Source: Liopterus haemorrhoidalis (lineage: Eukaryota > Arthropoda > Insecta > Coleoptera > Dytiscidae). Taken from it: 64,000 nt of DNA. Shown one piece after another: positions 45,001 through 53,129 of this stretch. The position numbers and the translations under genes are program-made. The stretch spans positions 61,017,379-61,081,378 of the forward strand of contig OZ020615.1 in NCBI GenBank assembly GCA_963971575.1, written 5' to 3'. The number at the start of each line of letters is the position of its first letter. Within the stretch, counting starts at the first letter, position 1. A model generated the notes under the pieces. That model worked only from the letters and a program-made list of their open reading frames with translations, was not told the origin of the DNA and did no database searches.

Positions 45001-47604
45001 TAAATACAACTTTTTGTTATATAAACTATCCAAGATAAGAATATATTTAACAATGAAAATAGCATATTTTTCCTACATTCAGTCAACTCTGTCCTACGGT
45101 ATTATTTTGTGGAGAAACTCAGTTAACACCTTGAGATTATTCGGACTGCAGAAGAGATGTATTAGAATTTTAAGCGGGTCAAATGGAGCACACCTTGTAA
45201 AGAACTGTTCATACAGCATGGTCTTTTAACTTTTCCAGCACTTTACCTTTTCATGCTCAAATCAAAGTGGTTCCCAAATTCTTCAATGGGAAGAAATAGT
45301 GTTTCGAAAATTCTGAATTAGCATCAAAGTACTGTTGATAGATTAATGGCACATTCGCCTTCTTCTTTTTATTCCCAAAGTATTAATTATAACAATATTA
45401 CCAGTTCTCATAATAATGTTGGACCTTATATATCCTAATTTACATTAAAGAAAATTCTTCATCTTTAAAAATGAGTAGTTTTCATGGTTACTCCACTCGC
45501 AATAGAATTGATTTTCGAATACCCTTTTCTAGATGACATGAGAAACCAGCCCAATATAATGGGAACTAAGTTTCTGAACAACCAGATACTATTAGAAACC
45601 TGGAAATTAAACAATTTAAAAATATAATGAAAAAAATTCGCATAATGAAAGCCTAGTATAGTATAAAGAAATTTGAAGACGATGAATTAACTCCACAGAA
45701 ATTTACTCAATAGATTTTCACACTTAGACTCTTTCTTTATTTATATATTTTATTCATGTCATTAAAATTGTAATATATCACTATATAAGACGTATATTTT
45801 AATTTCTTATTTTTGTACTTGTTTATTGATATGTTAAATGACTCCAAAAATGTGCATTACATTCACTGGAATAAAGATTATTATTACGTCTAGATCATAC
45901 CACACTAGTATGCAATAAATGGAAATCCAAACCCTGTTGCCCGATTCTGGTTATAATTATTTCTGTTCTATTTGTGACAAAATTTTCGTATCCAGAATTG
46001 GCCTTTTCAATCATGAACGAATTCGTGAAATATTTGTCATTTAACAGCGAATCAGTTCTTTGATGCCCCCTGCTTCTTGGTCACCAATTGTCGGTTGTTG
46101 TATTTTCCATTTATCCATGGACTCTTTGGTCTTTGTCTTTTACGTTTCTACGCTGTCAACAAAGAATTTGTCAATAACTTATCATTTTATAAATATTTTT
46201 AAGGGATCATGTCAAAGCCTGCTTACATTATAAATACCTTCTACATTAAATAACTTGTCTCATCAGGATCATTTTTCTGATATATTTTCAACCAACCTTC
46301 AATCATTGAAAAGATCAATTTCTATCGCCACTTTTCCAAGTTCGAAACAAAATTTCAGAGGGTCAGATCTGTCTTAAAAATCTTCGATGAAAAGAATACC
46401 GAATTTTAAAACCTTTAAAAATTTTGGACAAAGTAACTTGGCGAAATAAACTCAGTACCAGTTAACTCACAAGTGATAGCTGCATTATGTTAAGCCATTA
46501 TTCTTTCTCTCCACCTACTAGGTATTTTATTACCAGAGGTATATATTTACAATTTGTCCTTGTACATTTTTGTTTTGTTGTTTTATAATATTTGTTCTGA
46601 TTGCATTGATTTCAGTTGTACAATATTCTAAATATTTTTTCTTTTGTTTACAGAATACCAACCTGAACAACACCAGCAACCTCAACCAGCTCAACCCACC
46701 AGTAAACGTGCCCGTACCGCTTACACCAGTTCCCAATTAGTAGAACTCGAGAAAGAATTCCATTATAATCGTTACCTCTGCAGACCTCGTCGCATCGAAA
46801 TGGCAACAATGCTCAATCTTACTGAACGCCAAATCAAAATCTGGTTCCAAAACCGTAGAATGAAATACAAGAAAGAACAAAAACCAAAACAAGGAAGTGG
46901 TAGTGAAGAAAATCCATCTTCACCAACATTAAGTTCATGCTCAAATCAAAGTGGATCACCAAATTCTTCAATGGGAAGAAATAGAGTTTCGAAAATTCTG
47001 AATGAGCAGCAAAGTATTGTTGATAGATTAATGGCACATTCGCCTTCTTCTTCTTATTCCCAAAGTATTAATTATAACAACATTACCAGTTCTCATAATA
47101 ATGTTGGACCTTATCCTAACTTAAGAAATAATTATAAGAGTTATCAATATGTTCAACAGCAGCAATATAACCAAATTCCAAATATGCAGTACAATCTACC
47201 TGACCCCGTACGACAAATGCAAGAACTACACGACCCTAACTCTTATGTAGTACATAATGGTGACCTATACCAGAGATACCAAAACAATTATCAAATGTTT
47301 CCCACCACTATTGAAAATCAATTTGAAGGAAGAGTTGAAGATGATAAAGTTAATTATGCTAATTGCATGTATGAGAAAAATGTGATAAATGAAGATGAAA
47401 AAGTTGATTACAACTATAATCCAACTGTTAATGTTTCGTGGATGGCACAACAAAATTTTGGTGGAAATTCGGTCTCGCCAACTTTAACACAATTGTAAGA
47501 TAATATTTAATAAGTTTATATTTTAAGAAAATTATTAATATTTTCTTTTCAGGGATATGAATTTCATGGAAAATTATTATAAAATGTACCATAAATTAGT
47601 CTAA
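32532..47604 (+). CDS. Hox3: Hox3 / zerknullt-class homeodomain transcription factor (five exons visible, 5' end incomplete)
   Basis: A sequence-specific DNA-binding nuclear protein of the Hox3/zen class. In insects this gene patterns extraembryonic tissue; in non-insect arthropods it acts as an ordinary Hox gene. Exons: 32532-33030, 35475-35604, 40331-40468, 46654-47494, 47553-47604. Each junction has GT/AG and phases agree (0, 1, 1, 2), giving a 553-codon chain including stop. The first exon is open back to its acceptor and enters with one leftover base, so an upstream coding exon is likely. If not, ATG 32641 ([10 protein letters not shown]) is the best start (516 aa). The N-terminal half is Ser/Asn/acidic-rich with [13 protein letters not shown]; no YPWM-type hexapeptide is visible. 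The homeodomain (46701-46880) has Q50, W48, F49, N51 and R53. The tail is Asn/Gln/Tyr-rich and ends near SPTLTQL, like the PKLTHL terminus of vertebrate Hox3. Confidence 0.93.
33523..33813. mobile_element. MITE, AAGTGAACAGCTTAT family, in Hox3 intron
   Basis: Starts ATAAGCAGTTTACTTTTGTA and ends TACAAAAGTGAACAGCTTAT. Interior shared with 33901-34201 and 30763-31060. TA-type target sites are probable. Confidence 0.8.
33901..34201. mobile_element. Second MITE of the same family, same orientation
   Basis: Ends ATAAGCAGTTCACTTTTGTA and TACAAAAGTGAACAGCTTAT. Only about 90 bp separate it from the first copy, so both may derive from a local duplication or two insertions. Confidence 0.82.
34526..34680 (-). 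mobile_element. Full-length tRNA-derived SINE in Hox3 intron (family S2)
   Basis: Minus strand: tRNA-like head with A box (TAGCGTAGTGG) and B box (GGTTCGAATCC), a short body (TTTGCCAAAGCAGC-like), and a poly-A tail at 34526-34541. A perfect 14-bp target duplication TTCTAAACTTTGTT flanks it (34512-34525 and 34681-34694). This proves insertion by retrotransposition and suggests it is young. Confidence 0.92.
34750..35060. mobile_element. Truncated hAT MITE next to TA-MITE remnant
   Basis: CAGAGCCGTAGTAATG and GAAGGGCGCCATCATTCG match the element at 18103. From about 34880 the sequence switches to TA-MITE family phrases (GGTTTAGGCGGAACTAGATT, GACAACTTACAAAAATGAAA). Confidence 0.6.
35475..35604 (+). 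CDS. Hox3: Hox3 exon 'B'
   Basis: Acceptor TTATGACAG, donor GTAAGC. Encodes [18 protein letters not shown] and [18 protein letters not shown]. Enters in phase 0 and leaves in phase 1, matching both neighbours. Confidence 0.78.
35903..36087. mobile_element. Short TA-MITE remnant in Hox3 intron
   Basis: GGTTTAAGAGGAACTTTATT on the left and GGTGTGGAATAGCCTATA on the right. An internally deleted relative of 27694-28506. Confidence 0.6.
36512..36789. mobile_element. hAT-type MITE, CAGAGGCGGATT family
   Basis: Ends CACAGGCGGATTAAGG and AAATCCGCCTCTG. GC-rich inside (GGGGCCCAGGGCGCGCGCCC). Flanking 8-mers CCGGGAGG and TCAGGAGG match at six of eight. Other insects have many short elements ending in this way, from memory. 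Confidence 0.7.
36852..36969. mobile_element. Short MITE
   Basis: TAAAGCCTGGTTTATAATCC on the left; TTTAAAAACCAGGGCTTA on the right as an imperfect inverted repeat. About 118 bp. Confidence 0.55.
36970..37854. other. Hox3 intron, unassigned
   Basis: No element recognised. About 37240-37330 holds GCTTCTCACGTGGTTAACAC, whose CACGTG is an E-box core. A 69-codon frame at 37596-37805 is AT-rich and unsupported. Confidence 0.35.
37855..38260. mobile_element. TA MITE, CAGTCTG family, intact copy in Hox3 intron
   Basis: 406 bp, the same length as 27902-28307, with the same 30-bp ends and TA at 37853-37854 and 38261-38262. Inverted relative to that copy. Confidence 0.92.
38575..39130 (+). mobile_element. 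H2 family repeat in Hox3 intron
   Basis: Starts with TTAGGATTTTATAGGTATGA and GTGTCTGTCTGTCTG, then GTTGAAATTTGGCATGCTTA, a repeated ACATCCCCAGGTAGATATAA block (about 38753 and 38834), and AATGTACATTGATCTGAGC. Confidence 0.7.
39597..39799. mobile_element. Short TA MITE in Hox3 intron
   Basis: TAAGGGTACGTGTATAGTGA on the left and TCACTATACGCGTACCCTTA on the right. TIR about 27 bp, likely TA target. Interior GC-richer with GCTGGCAACTGCCAGCGCTG. Noncoding. Confidence 0.8.
40331..40468 (+). CDS. Hox3: Hox3 exon 'C'
   Basis: Acceptor CCATTTCTAG, donor GTGAGT. Encodes [16 protein letters not shown] and [18 protein letters not shown]. Phase 1 at both ends. The amphipathic EMLDFLNF stretch is the only patterned segment between the N-terminal exon and the homeodomain; I do not recognise it as a known motif. 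Confidence 0.8.
40469..41572. other. Hox3 intron, unassigned
   Basis: A short direct repeat of GACGTCTAGGTCTTC at about 40880-40910. A 62-codon frame at 41012-41200 lacks family resemblance. Nothing else seen. Confidence 0.35.
41573..42085. mobile_element. Palindromic mariner 3'-end element in Hox3 intron
   Basis: The right half (about 41822-42080, plus) encodes [45 protein letters not shown] and a stop: the mariner C-terminus with the third catalytic Asp changed to Glu (normally PSDYHLF). The left half (about 41573-41800) is a near-perfect inverted copy of the same segment. Two ends joined head to head, with the rest of the transposon missing. Confidence 0.85.
42215..42727. mobile_element. 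MITE, family A copy 2, in Hox3 intron
   Basis: TGGTTGGTTTATATACGGAA to TTCCGTATATAAACCAACCA. TTA duplications on both sides (42212-42214 and 42728-42730), consistent with PIF/Harbinger. Inverted relative to 1930-2394. Confidence 0.85.
42731..43119. other. Hox3 intron, unassigned
   Basis: Two overlapping 67-codon frames (42754-42962) have some look of degraded reverse-transcriptase sequence ([18 protein letters not shown]) but I cannot place them. Confidence 0.3.
43120..43310. promoter_or_regulatory. Candidate intronic regulatory block with YY1/Pho-type site
   Basis: GC-richer, apparently single-copy sequence in the last large Hox3 intron. It contains ATGGCCGCCATCTG at about 43246-43259, which has the GCCAT core on both strands. 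The extended GCCGCCAT fits the YY1/Pho consensus. Pho sites are part of Polycomb response elements at Hox loci; whether this is one is inference. Confidence 0.3.
44023..44061. repeat. Perfect 18-bp hairpin
   Basis: Arm TTTTCATTTCACTGAACA, loop GGG, then the exact reverse complement. AT-rich flanks, function unknown. Confidence 0.85.
44166..44553 (+). other. Hox3 intron segment with overlapping open frames
   Basis: Frames of 120 and 72 codons overlap in different phases across a GC-richer stretch (44230-44480). The longer one has clustered Cys ([19 protein letters not shown]). No family match comes to mind, and splice-like signals around 44260 do not connect in phase to Hox3 exons. Probably noncoding or ancient debris. 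Confidence 0.25.
44880..45900 (+). mobile_element. 5'-truncated CR1/jockey-like non-LTR retrotransposon, interrupted by Hox3 sequence
   Basis: 44909-45185 encodes [33 protein letters not shown] and [11 protein letters not shown], conserved blocks downstream of the catalytic core in CR1/jockey reverse transcriptases. A frameshift follows, then [19 protein letters not shown]. The reading breaks at 45250, where a Hox3 exon fragment begins. From about 45442 it resumes as [20 protein letters not shown] and later [10 protein letters not shown] and [12 protein letters not shown]. The 3' end is AATAAAGATTATTATTA, typical of CR1 tails. Same strand as Hox3. Confidence 0.85.
45250..45429 (+). pseudogene. 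Duplicated fragment of the Hox3 homeobox exon
   Basis: Aligns with 46934-47114, the coding sequence just 3' of the homeodomain. Counted by eye there are seven substitutions and one deleted base in 181 (about 96% identity). The deletion shifts frame early, and GAG to TAG creates a stop at 45319-45321 in the original phase. It lies 1.7 kb upstream of its source in the same orientation, and both edges fall inside retrotransposon coding sequence. Beyond 45429 the match may continue briefly (CCTAA) after a 4-bp insertion. Confidence 0.95.
45901..46653. other. End of Hox3 intron 'C-D'
   Basis: No element recognised. The last bases form a good acceptor (TTTTTTCTTTTGTTTACAG). Confidence 0.5.
46654..47494 (+). 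CDS. Hox3: Hox3 homeobox exon 'D'
   Basis: Enters in phase 1, so the first codon (Glu) is split with exon C. A Gln/Pro linker ([15 protein letters not shown]) leads directly into the homeodomain. After it come [16 protein letters not shown], a Ser-rich block, [17 protein letters not shown] and Asn/Tyr/Gln-rich sequence, ending [20 protein letters not shown]. The long tail, with [16 protein letters not shown], suits a transactivation domain. The last two bases (TT) pair with exon E. Confidence 0.95.
46701..46880 (+). other. Hox3: Homeodomain of Hox3
   Basis: Sixty residues beginning [20 protein letters not shown]. Helix 3 reads [18 protein letters not shown]50 and the WFQNRR core are Antp-class. 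[11 protein letters not shown] followed by [10 protein letters not shown] and YKKEQK distinguish Hox3 from Pb/Hox2 (there IEIAASLDLTERQVKV and HKRQ). No intron splits it. Confidence 0.97.
47495..47604 (+). CDS. Hox3: Hox3 terminal 58-bp intron and last exon 'E'
   Basis: Intron 47495-47552 begins GTAAGATAAT and ends ATTTTCTTTTCAG. Exon 47553-47604 then keeps frame (TT+G) and encodes [16 protein letters not shown] before TAA. If the intron is retained, TAA at 47496-47498 ends the protein at SPTLTQL, where vertebrate Hox3 proteins also end (PKLTHL). Both endings are possible; signal quality favours splicing. Confidence 0.65.
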
Positions 47605-48317
47605 GAAAAAATATTTTTGAAATATTTAAAAATGCAATATTTGTACAAAGCATTCAGTAATGATTGATAGGCGATTGAATTTGGCGCGTTGCAGTGTTAG
47701 TAATTTTCATCCTAGCTTACATGACGCATTTGATCATAAACATAAATACAAATATAATTTGACATTGACAGTCTTCTGACATTGACAATCTTTTGTGTAT
47801 TATCCATTTCTTACATTTAGCTTAGCTTAGATAGTAATTTAATTTTTTAATGTTGCATGCTTGCATTCAAATGTTAAGTGATTTTTTTGGCTAATATGTC
47901 CAAAAAATATCAGTTTTGTTTCAAAAATCAAATTTTTATTTGAATTGTCATGTCATTTTGATATATTATACAGTTGACAAAATAATAATTCATTTAATAT
48001 TTAAAAATTAAGCTTTCATAAAACTGATATTTTTAACTTTAAATTGTCTTATAAAGCCCGATTTACTATGTTAAAACAATCGGCCTCAAAGTCCCATTCA
48101 TTAAAAGTCAATAGATTTCAACATCTAGTTCCGCACGTTATGAAATTAAATATTTATTATCAAAAAAGGCTTATTTTTTACAATTATTTCATTGGTAATC
48201 AAAAATATCCACATAATCAGTTATAAATGTATGTTATTAATAAATTACTTTGTCAATGACTTAATTTGTTTTGAAAGTTTTCTCATATGCGTCACTAATA
48301 AGTACCAACCTATAAAG

Positions 48318-48455
48318 AGTGGGTTCGGGAAGTAAGCTTGGAGTACTCCGAGTCACTCTGTTTAACTCCAGGAAACGCATTTAGGATTTTTCTCGAACGC
48401 TTTGCAGTTAAACAGAGTGACTCGGAGCACTCCGAGCTTGCTTCCTGAACCCACT
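48318..48455. repeat. Foldback element in the likely Hox3 3' UTR
   Basis: Arms 48318-48369 and 48404-48455 are 52-bp reverse complements with five differences, three of which would be G-U pairs in RNA. Loop 34 nt. Starts AGTGGGTTCGGGAAGTAAGC. Either a small MITE or a transcribed hairpin about 0.7 kb after the stop. Confidence 0.85.
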
Positions 48456-48526
48456 TAAAATAAATTTAATGAGTGAGAAATTCAAACACCTATCAATCTT
48501 TTAAGAACTCTCTGTATATAAATATA

Positions 48527-49055
48527 CAGTAGAACCTCGAATTTTGAACAAAATCTATTCCAAAAGCCGGTCCAATTTCGAATTAATTCCTATAATTCAA
48601 TGTTATTATTTATAAAGTCCATTCACAATAACAATGAGACGTCACACTTGGTTAATTTAATTGCTAACATCATAATGTAATTTAACCAACATTAAAGCAT
48701 TACTCAATTGTTATATTTGACTACTACATGTTGGTATCACTTTACTTCATTGCCACATTTAAATAGCATTGTTCAGTCGTATTTATGTTTGATATATGAA
48801 GGAGAGAGGTTAAATTTGTTGTATATAACCTAACTTATTTGACAATTAACAAATTGGCAATCGAACAATTTTTTCAAATGTGACGTCGTCTCATTCTTAT
48901 CGTGAATGCACTTTATACAAAAATATTCTATAATAATCAATTAATAATAAAAGTAAGCGAGATATAACTGGAAGGTTAATTATTCTTCATTTGAAATCCA
49001 TGTGATTATTTCTTTTGTTCGAACATAAAACTTTTCGAAATGCGAGGACCCACTG
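48527..49055. mobile_element. pogo-like MITE with a nested TA MITE
   Basis: Ends CAGTAGAACCTCGAATTTTG and CGAGGACCCACTG, with TA at 48525-48526 and 49056-49057. The CAGTA-ACCTCG end is the usual pogo/Tigger terminus. No transposase is present. Confidence 0.82.
48615..48913. mobile_element. TA MITE nested in the pogo-like MITE
   Basis: Ends AAGTCCATTCACAATAAC and TTATCGTGAATGCACTT, about 35-bp imperfect TIRs including GAGACGTCACA. TA on each side (48613-48614 and 48914-48915). Its removal restores host-element continuity. Confidence 0.78.
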
Positions 49056-49529
49056 TATTTTGACAGACGTGCAATACGTTACCAATTCTGCATATTTTTC
49101 TAGAAAGTGTTCATAATTTAATTTTTAGATTAAAAATCTCTATTTAAAATAAACTTTGAAAAAGACTGAATTTATTCTAGAAAAAATTACTTGTAGAAAA
49201 TGATATATATTTTTTGTAATTTATTTAGATATATAATTAACGATTTTTTTGAAAAATGAATCTTTGATATTTAAATTATATATTGATAGAAAATACAAAC
49301 GTATGGTAAATAATATATTTTATGTTTTGTAGAACAAAACCTGCAATTTTGTTTAGTATTTGTATAGTCTAGTATTGTATTTGTATATAGTAAAATATAC
49401 GTTTGTATTTGTATATCGATTTGATATATTAGATATAGTTTTATAAAAACCGCCTTTGTAGATTGTAAATTATATTTCAACATTTAATTTTTGTACATAT
49501 TTTGTTTCGGTAAAAATTCGGTGGTTGTG

Positions 49530-49535
49530 AATAAA
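49530..49535 (+). terminator. Hox3: Candidate Hox3 poly(A) signal
   Basis: AATAAA in GTGAATAAAATATC, about 1.9 kb after the stop, past the two 3' elements. An earlier AATAAA at about 48238 is equally possible. Both are frequent by chance in AT-rich DNA. Confidence 0.3.
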
Positions 49536-49587
49536 ATATCATTGAAAATATAAATATTTCTTTTATTTAAAACTCCATAATACAACA

Positions 49588-50110
49588 AAAAATTGATGTG
49601 AAGTGTGAATTTTCACACATTTCAGGGTTTCGCAGGTATTTAGTAACTGAATGATGATTATTTGGGATGCCAAAACAAATTTTATGTCAAAATATTTTTT
49701 TATGAATTTTAATACCATATTCGATTGTAATAATTCGAATGCCTAATACCATTATTTAAGTTTCTAAATATGTGCAGTATTTTTTTATATAGCAAGGTTC
49801 ATTAAGATTTTGAAAATTGCGCCTATGGCTTCCATTGGTTGCTTAAATCATAAGCCCCGCTCTCTGATTTCGTACACATTCAAACATAAAATTAAATTAT
49901 AATTTCAACACTTCCCACTGGTTATTAAATTTACGCTTTTAAAAATTAAATGCAACATTTACCAAAATATAACTAGAATTTTGACAAAGTAATTAAAACA
50001 AAATAAAAATGCAAAAAATACAGAAAAATTAAAATTGACAGGAAACGAACTTTGGTTTGCAAATAACAAAGCAACGAAGCAACGCACTACGCTACGAGTG
50101 CTTACTTATC
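49588..50110 (+). repeat. Interspersed repeat family R4, copy with tRNA-like end
   Basis: Begins TTGATGTGAAGTGTGAATTT then TCACACATTTCAGGGTTTCG. Ends about 50100 in a sequence whose reverse complement reads GCACTCGTAGCGTAGTGCGT, an A-box-like string. Shares TATAACTAGAATTTTGACAA with the copy at 55915. Confidence 0.6.
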
Positions 50111-50159
50111 TACTGTGTTACATAGCGATTTAAATATTTAATATATTTTAGTTAAACAC

Positions 50160-50665
50160 ACAAAAAATGCGTTATTTTCCAAAAATATAATCTGATCAAA
50201 AATTCCTGTTGTACTATTCCGGTTCACACCAATGTACACTACTTCGAATTTTTTCAGATTTTTAGTTTAAACCATCTCGGCTACAGGGTGTGAGACAAAA
50301 AAATTTTTGCACAATTTTGGCAAAAATCGCTTCATTATAATTTATTTTGCAAAAATAAAATTTTCATCGTTAATCCACGTACTAAGGGCTTTCATTTGAA
50401 ACCCTACTCAGAATTTAAAAAAAAATATTTTTTTTCGATGAGCACATATTTGTTTATATTTTTAGGGGGATATGTTTTTAAGATGTTTTAGTATTTTTCC
50501 TATGTGTAGGTCAAAGAGTTGTATAAGCATGCCAAATTTCAACTTTCTAGGTTTAGCCGTTTGGCTACAATTTTTACCGAACAGACAAACAGACAGACAG
50601 ACGACAAAATGACGGTATAAGGGTTTTTTGGTCATACCTACAAAACCCTAAAAATGTTACCAAAG
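50160..50665 (-). mobile_element. H2 family repeat, near-complete copy
   Basis: Minus strand begins with the hairpin end AGGGTTTTGTAGGTATGACC then AAAAAACCCTTATACCGTCA and GTCTGTCTGTCTGTTTGTCT. It continues CTACACATAGGAAAAATAC and ends in GCATTTTTTGTGTG. Likely Helentron/DINE-like. Confidence 0.72.
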
Positions 50666-51179
50666 TTTCAGCCATACTTGTTAGATCTTTGGCTAGCTGA
50701 ATAACTCCATTTTTTGCGAATTCTTTCCACTAACCGATGGGTGATAAATTTTTCTTCCCAGATTCTCTTAAAATTTTGTTCTTTTTCATCTTCATCACAT
50801 GTCGTATCCACTGTGATTGTCTTCCTATCATGTCTTGAGAAAGTTAAGTATAGTTACTATACTTAACTTAACATTTAGAATAAATACTCTTCAGCAATAC
50901 CCAGAAAATATGAAAAATATCTGCATACATATCTTTTTTGGTCTTTGCTCCTGATTTATATGCAACCATACTGACGTATCTGTTAAGTGTGTAATCTACT
51001 TACCTGAGCTCTTCACCGCGATAAGACGATTTGTATGCGGAAATACATCTGAAAATATCACGCTATCAGAAAAAGTGGAAAATCGAAAAATATAAATAAA
51101 AGTTAAGATATTTTGGATGTTGCAAAATACTATAATATATCGAGCTGTGGACAGAAATAATTATGTCTTTTATTTCCTC

Positions 51180-51560
51180 ATCTTTATATATAGAAATCAA
51201 TTTCTGTTTGCTTGTTTGTGTATCCTTGCAATGCAAAGACAAACGGATGGACCAATTTTCACCAAATTTAGTACAAAAGCGAGCCAAGAGGCTTTAACAT
51301 TTTTATTTTAAAAATAAATTTTGTGATGACATATAGCCTATGTTCGAATCTTGGTTTTAATATATCATCGTACCAAATTACGGAAATTACGGAAAATAGT
51401 TTTTTTAAATTTCTTTAGTTTGTTTTTTTTTTTTTTCTAAAAATTTACTTTCCAGGACCATTTAACCCAAAGGGGTAAAATTAAAAATCTGAAAAATTCT
51501 AAGTAACGTATATTGATCTGAGTCGGAAACGTACGAAAGGAATTTTTGATCAAATTGCGT
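51180..51560. repeat. Helitron-like and R2 repeat debris
   Basis: TTTCTGTTTGCTTGTTTGTG and GGACCAATTTTCACCAAATT resemble a common insect Helitron-associated phrase. ATAGCCTATGTTCGAATC is the R2 motif. An H2 fragment follows at about 51480-51560. Confidence 0.5.
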
Positions 51561-51649
51561 TTTTGGAAAATATTGCAGTTTTTGTGTTTTTGACAAAGTT
51601 AATTATATTTTTAATTCATGGCTAAATAATGGCTAATAATAGATTTTTA

Positions 51650-51739
51650 CCGACGTATATAAAGGAGGTATTGTGATTATACCGATTTTGACATTTCGAG
51701 ATTTCGATGGATCTCCACGAATGATGTCTGTTGGTCTGC

Positions 51740-51774
<35 letters not shown>

Positions 51775-51776
51775 CC

Positions 51777-51820
<44 letters not shown>

Positions 51821-52310
51821 CGTTTGTCCGTCCGTCCATCCGTCTGTCTGTCTGACTGTCGGTGTGTGTACACGTGCAGAGCAAATTCAGCTAAAAGGAT
51901 TTTTATGAAACTTCATATTTAAGCTTTTGACATCAATGGCACAAGTTGATCAAGTTTTGGTAAAAATCGGTTGAGTAAAAATGGGAATTTACTCGTGTCA
52001 ATTTTAAGATTTTTGCGAATATTTCATAACAGAAAAATATTTAGAAAAAATTTTATAACAAAAGTTGCTATAAAAGTAATAATTAACAACTTTTATTTGA
52101 GAAATTTTTTGATAAAACGAAAAAAGTTTGATTTTTTTTCCAAGTTTCTATTTTTTCATACTTATATGTAACTTTTTCATGGTCATGATAAATAATATCT
52201 CTGTTAAAAAATATTGGGTCAATTTATTTCTACTCTGCTGCTAGAATGTATTTTATACAAGTACTTTGTGATGGAGGTCGGTCCTGTGGTGGCCACAGTT
52301 GATTTTTTTG
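51650..52310 (-). mobile_element. Helentron/DINE-like repeat, family H1, copy 3
   Basis: Inverted relative to copies 1 and 2. GTCT tract at about 51733-51865, flanked by TGCAGAGCAAATTCAGCT and ending TGTGGTGGCCACAGTTG. The frames of repeated SVCL or TDRQ are microsatellite artefacts. Confidence 0.72.
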
Positions 52311-53048
52311 TATTTATGGCTAAGGCAGTATGTTCTTTTGAAATTAAAAATTACGTGAAGACCATCCGTTTTTGTGTGAAACACAGATAATTTTTTTCCT
52401 TTTTTTAAGATATCGTCTTAAATTATCTGAAACGTGTAGAAACCTCCAATTTTATTAACATAGATTAATATATTTAATAAATATCAAAAGGTAAGAATCA
52501 AGTAACTAGTTGCTATTTAAATTAAAGAATATATAATTTATTGAACACAAATATTTAAAATGTAATATTAAGCTACCAATTTTCTAGAAAAATATTTAAG
52601 ATTAAATCATTGTTTTCACTTGATATAAGACAATAACTTTATCGATTTCTCAAGAGTGATTTTAATATAAAAGCACCACACCATAACATTTTTCTTTTCA
52701 CGCGGTTAGTTCGGGTTGTAGAATTATCACGCGCGAGTACACAGAGAGAAGAGCACGTTAATACCAACTAATATTAGTATAAGAGCGTACGTCAGCACAT
52801 ACATTCAGTTGGGGCTCTTCATCAAATGGAGGCAGCATGACAACGCAATAGTAACTCATCCCCCTGCGCTCGGTATACGTATATTTACCCTCCTCATGAT
52901 TGCGAAACTGTGGCCCAATACTGACATTATTTCTCAAATTAATAGGATGACAAACAAGAAGAAACATTTATTTGATTCATGAATGTCAAATAATTTAGCT
53001 GTCCATTAAAACTGACTACTTGATTTCTTTTTTTACGAGGTGAATATA
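52311..53048. other. Unassigned sequence
   Basis: About 52680-52930 is somewhat GC-richer (TCACGCGCGAGTACACAGAG). The 69-codon minus frame (52758-52967) shows no family resemblance. Confidence 0.35.
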
Positions 53049-53105
53049 ATATTTTATTTATTTTACATCGACCTATTTCTGCAACAAGGCTAATCGCCGA
53101 CGAGG
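53049..53105 (-). mobile_element. S1 SINE tail fragment
   Basis: TTTATTTATTTTACATCGACCTATTTCTGC, 57 bp of the S1 3' end only (phrase split for brevity: TTTTACATCGACCTATTTC). Confidence 0.6.
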
Positions 53106-53129
53106 TGAGTATAGATTTGACCTGGATCT

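Noticed and set aside
46653..47498. pb/mxp (Hox2) identity for the homeobox gene
   Set aside because: Pb-type diagnostic residues (IEIAASLDLTERQVKV, HKRQ) are absent; the Hox3 forms ([20 protein letters not shown]) are present.
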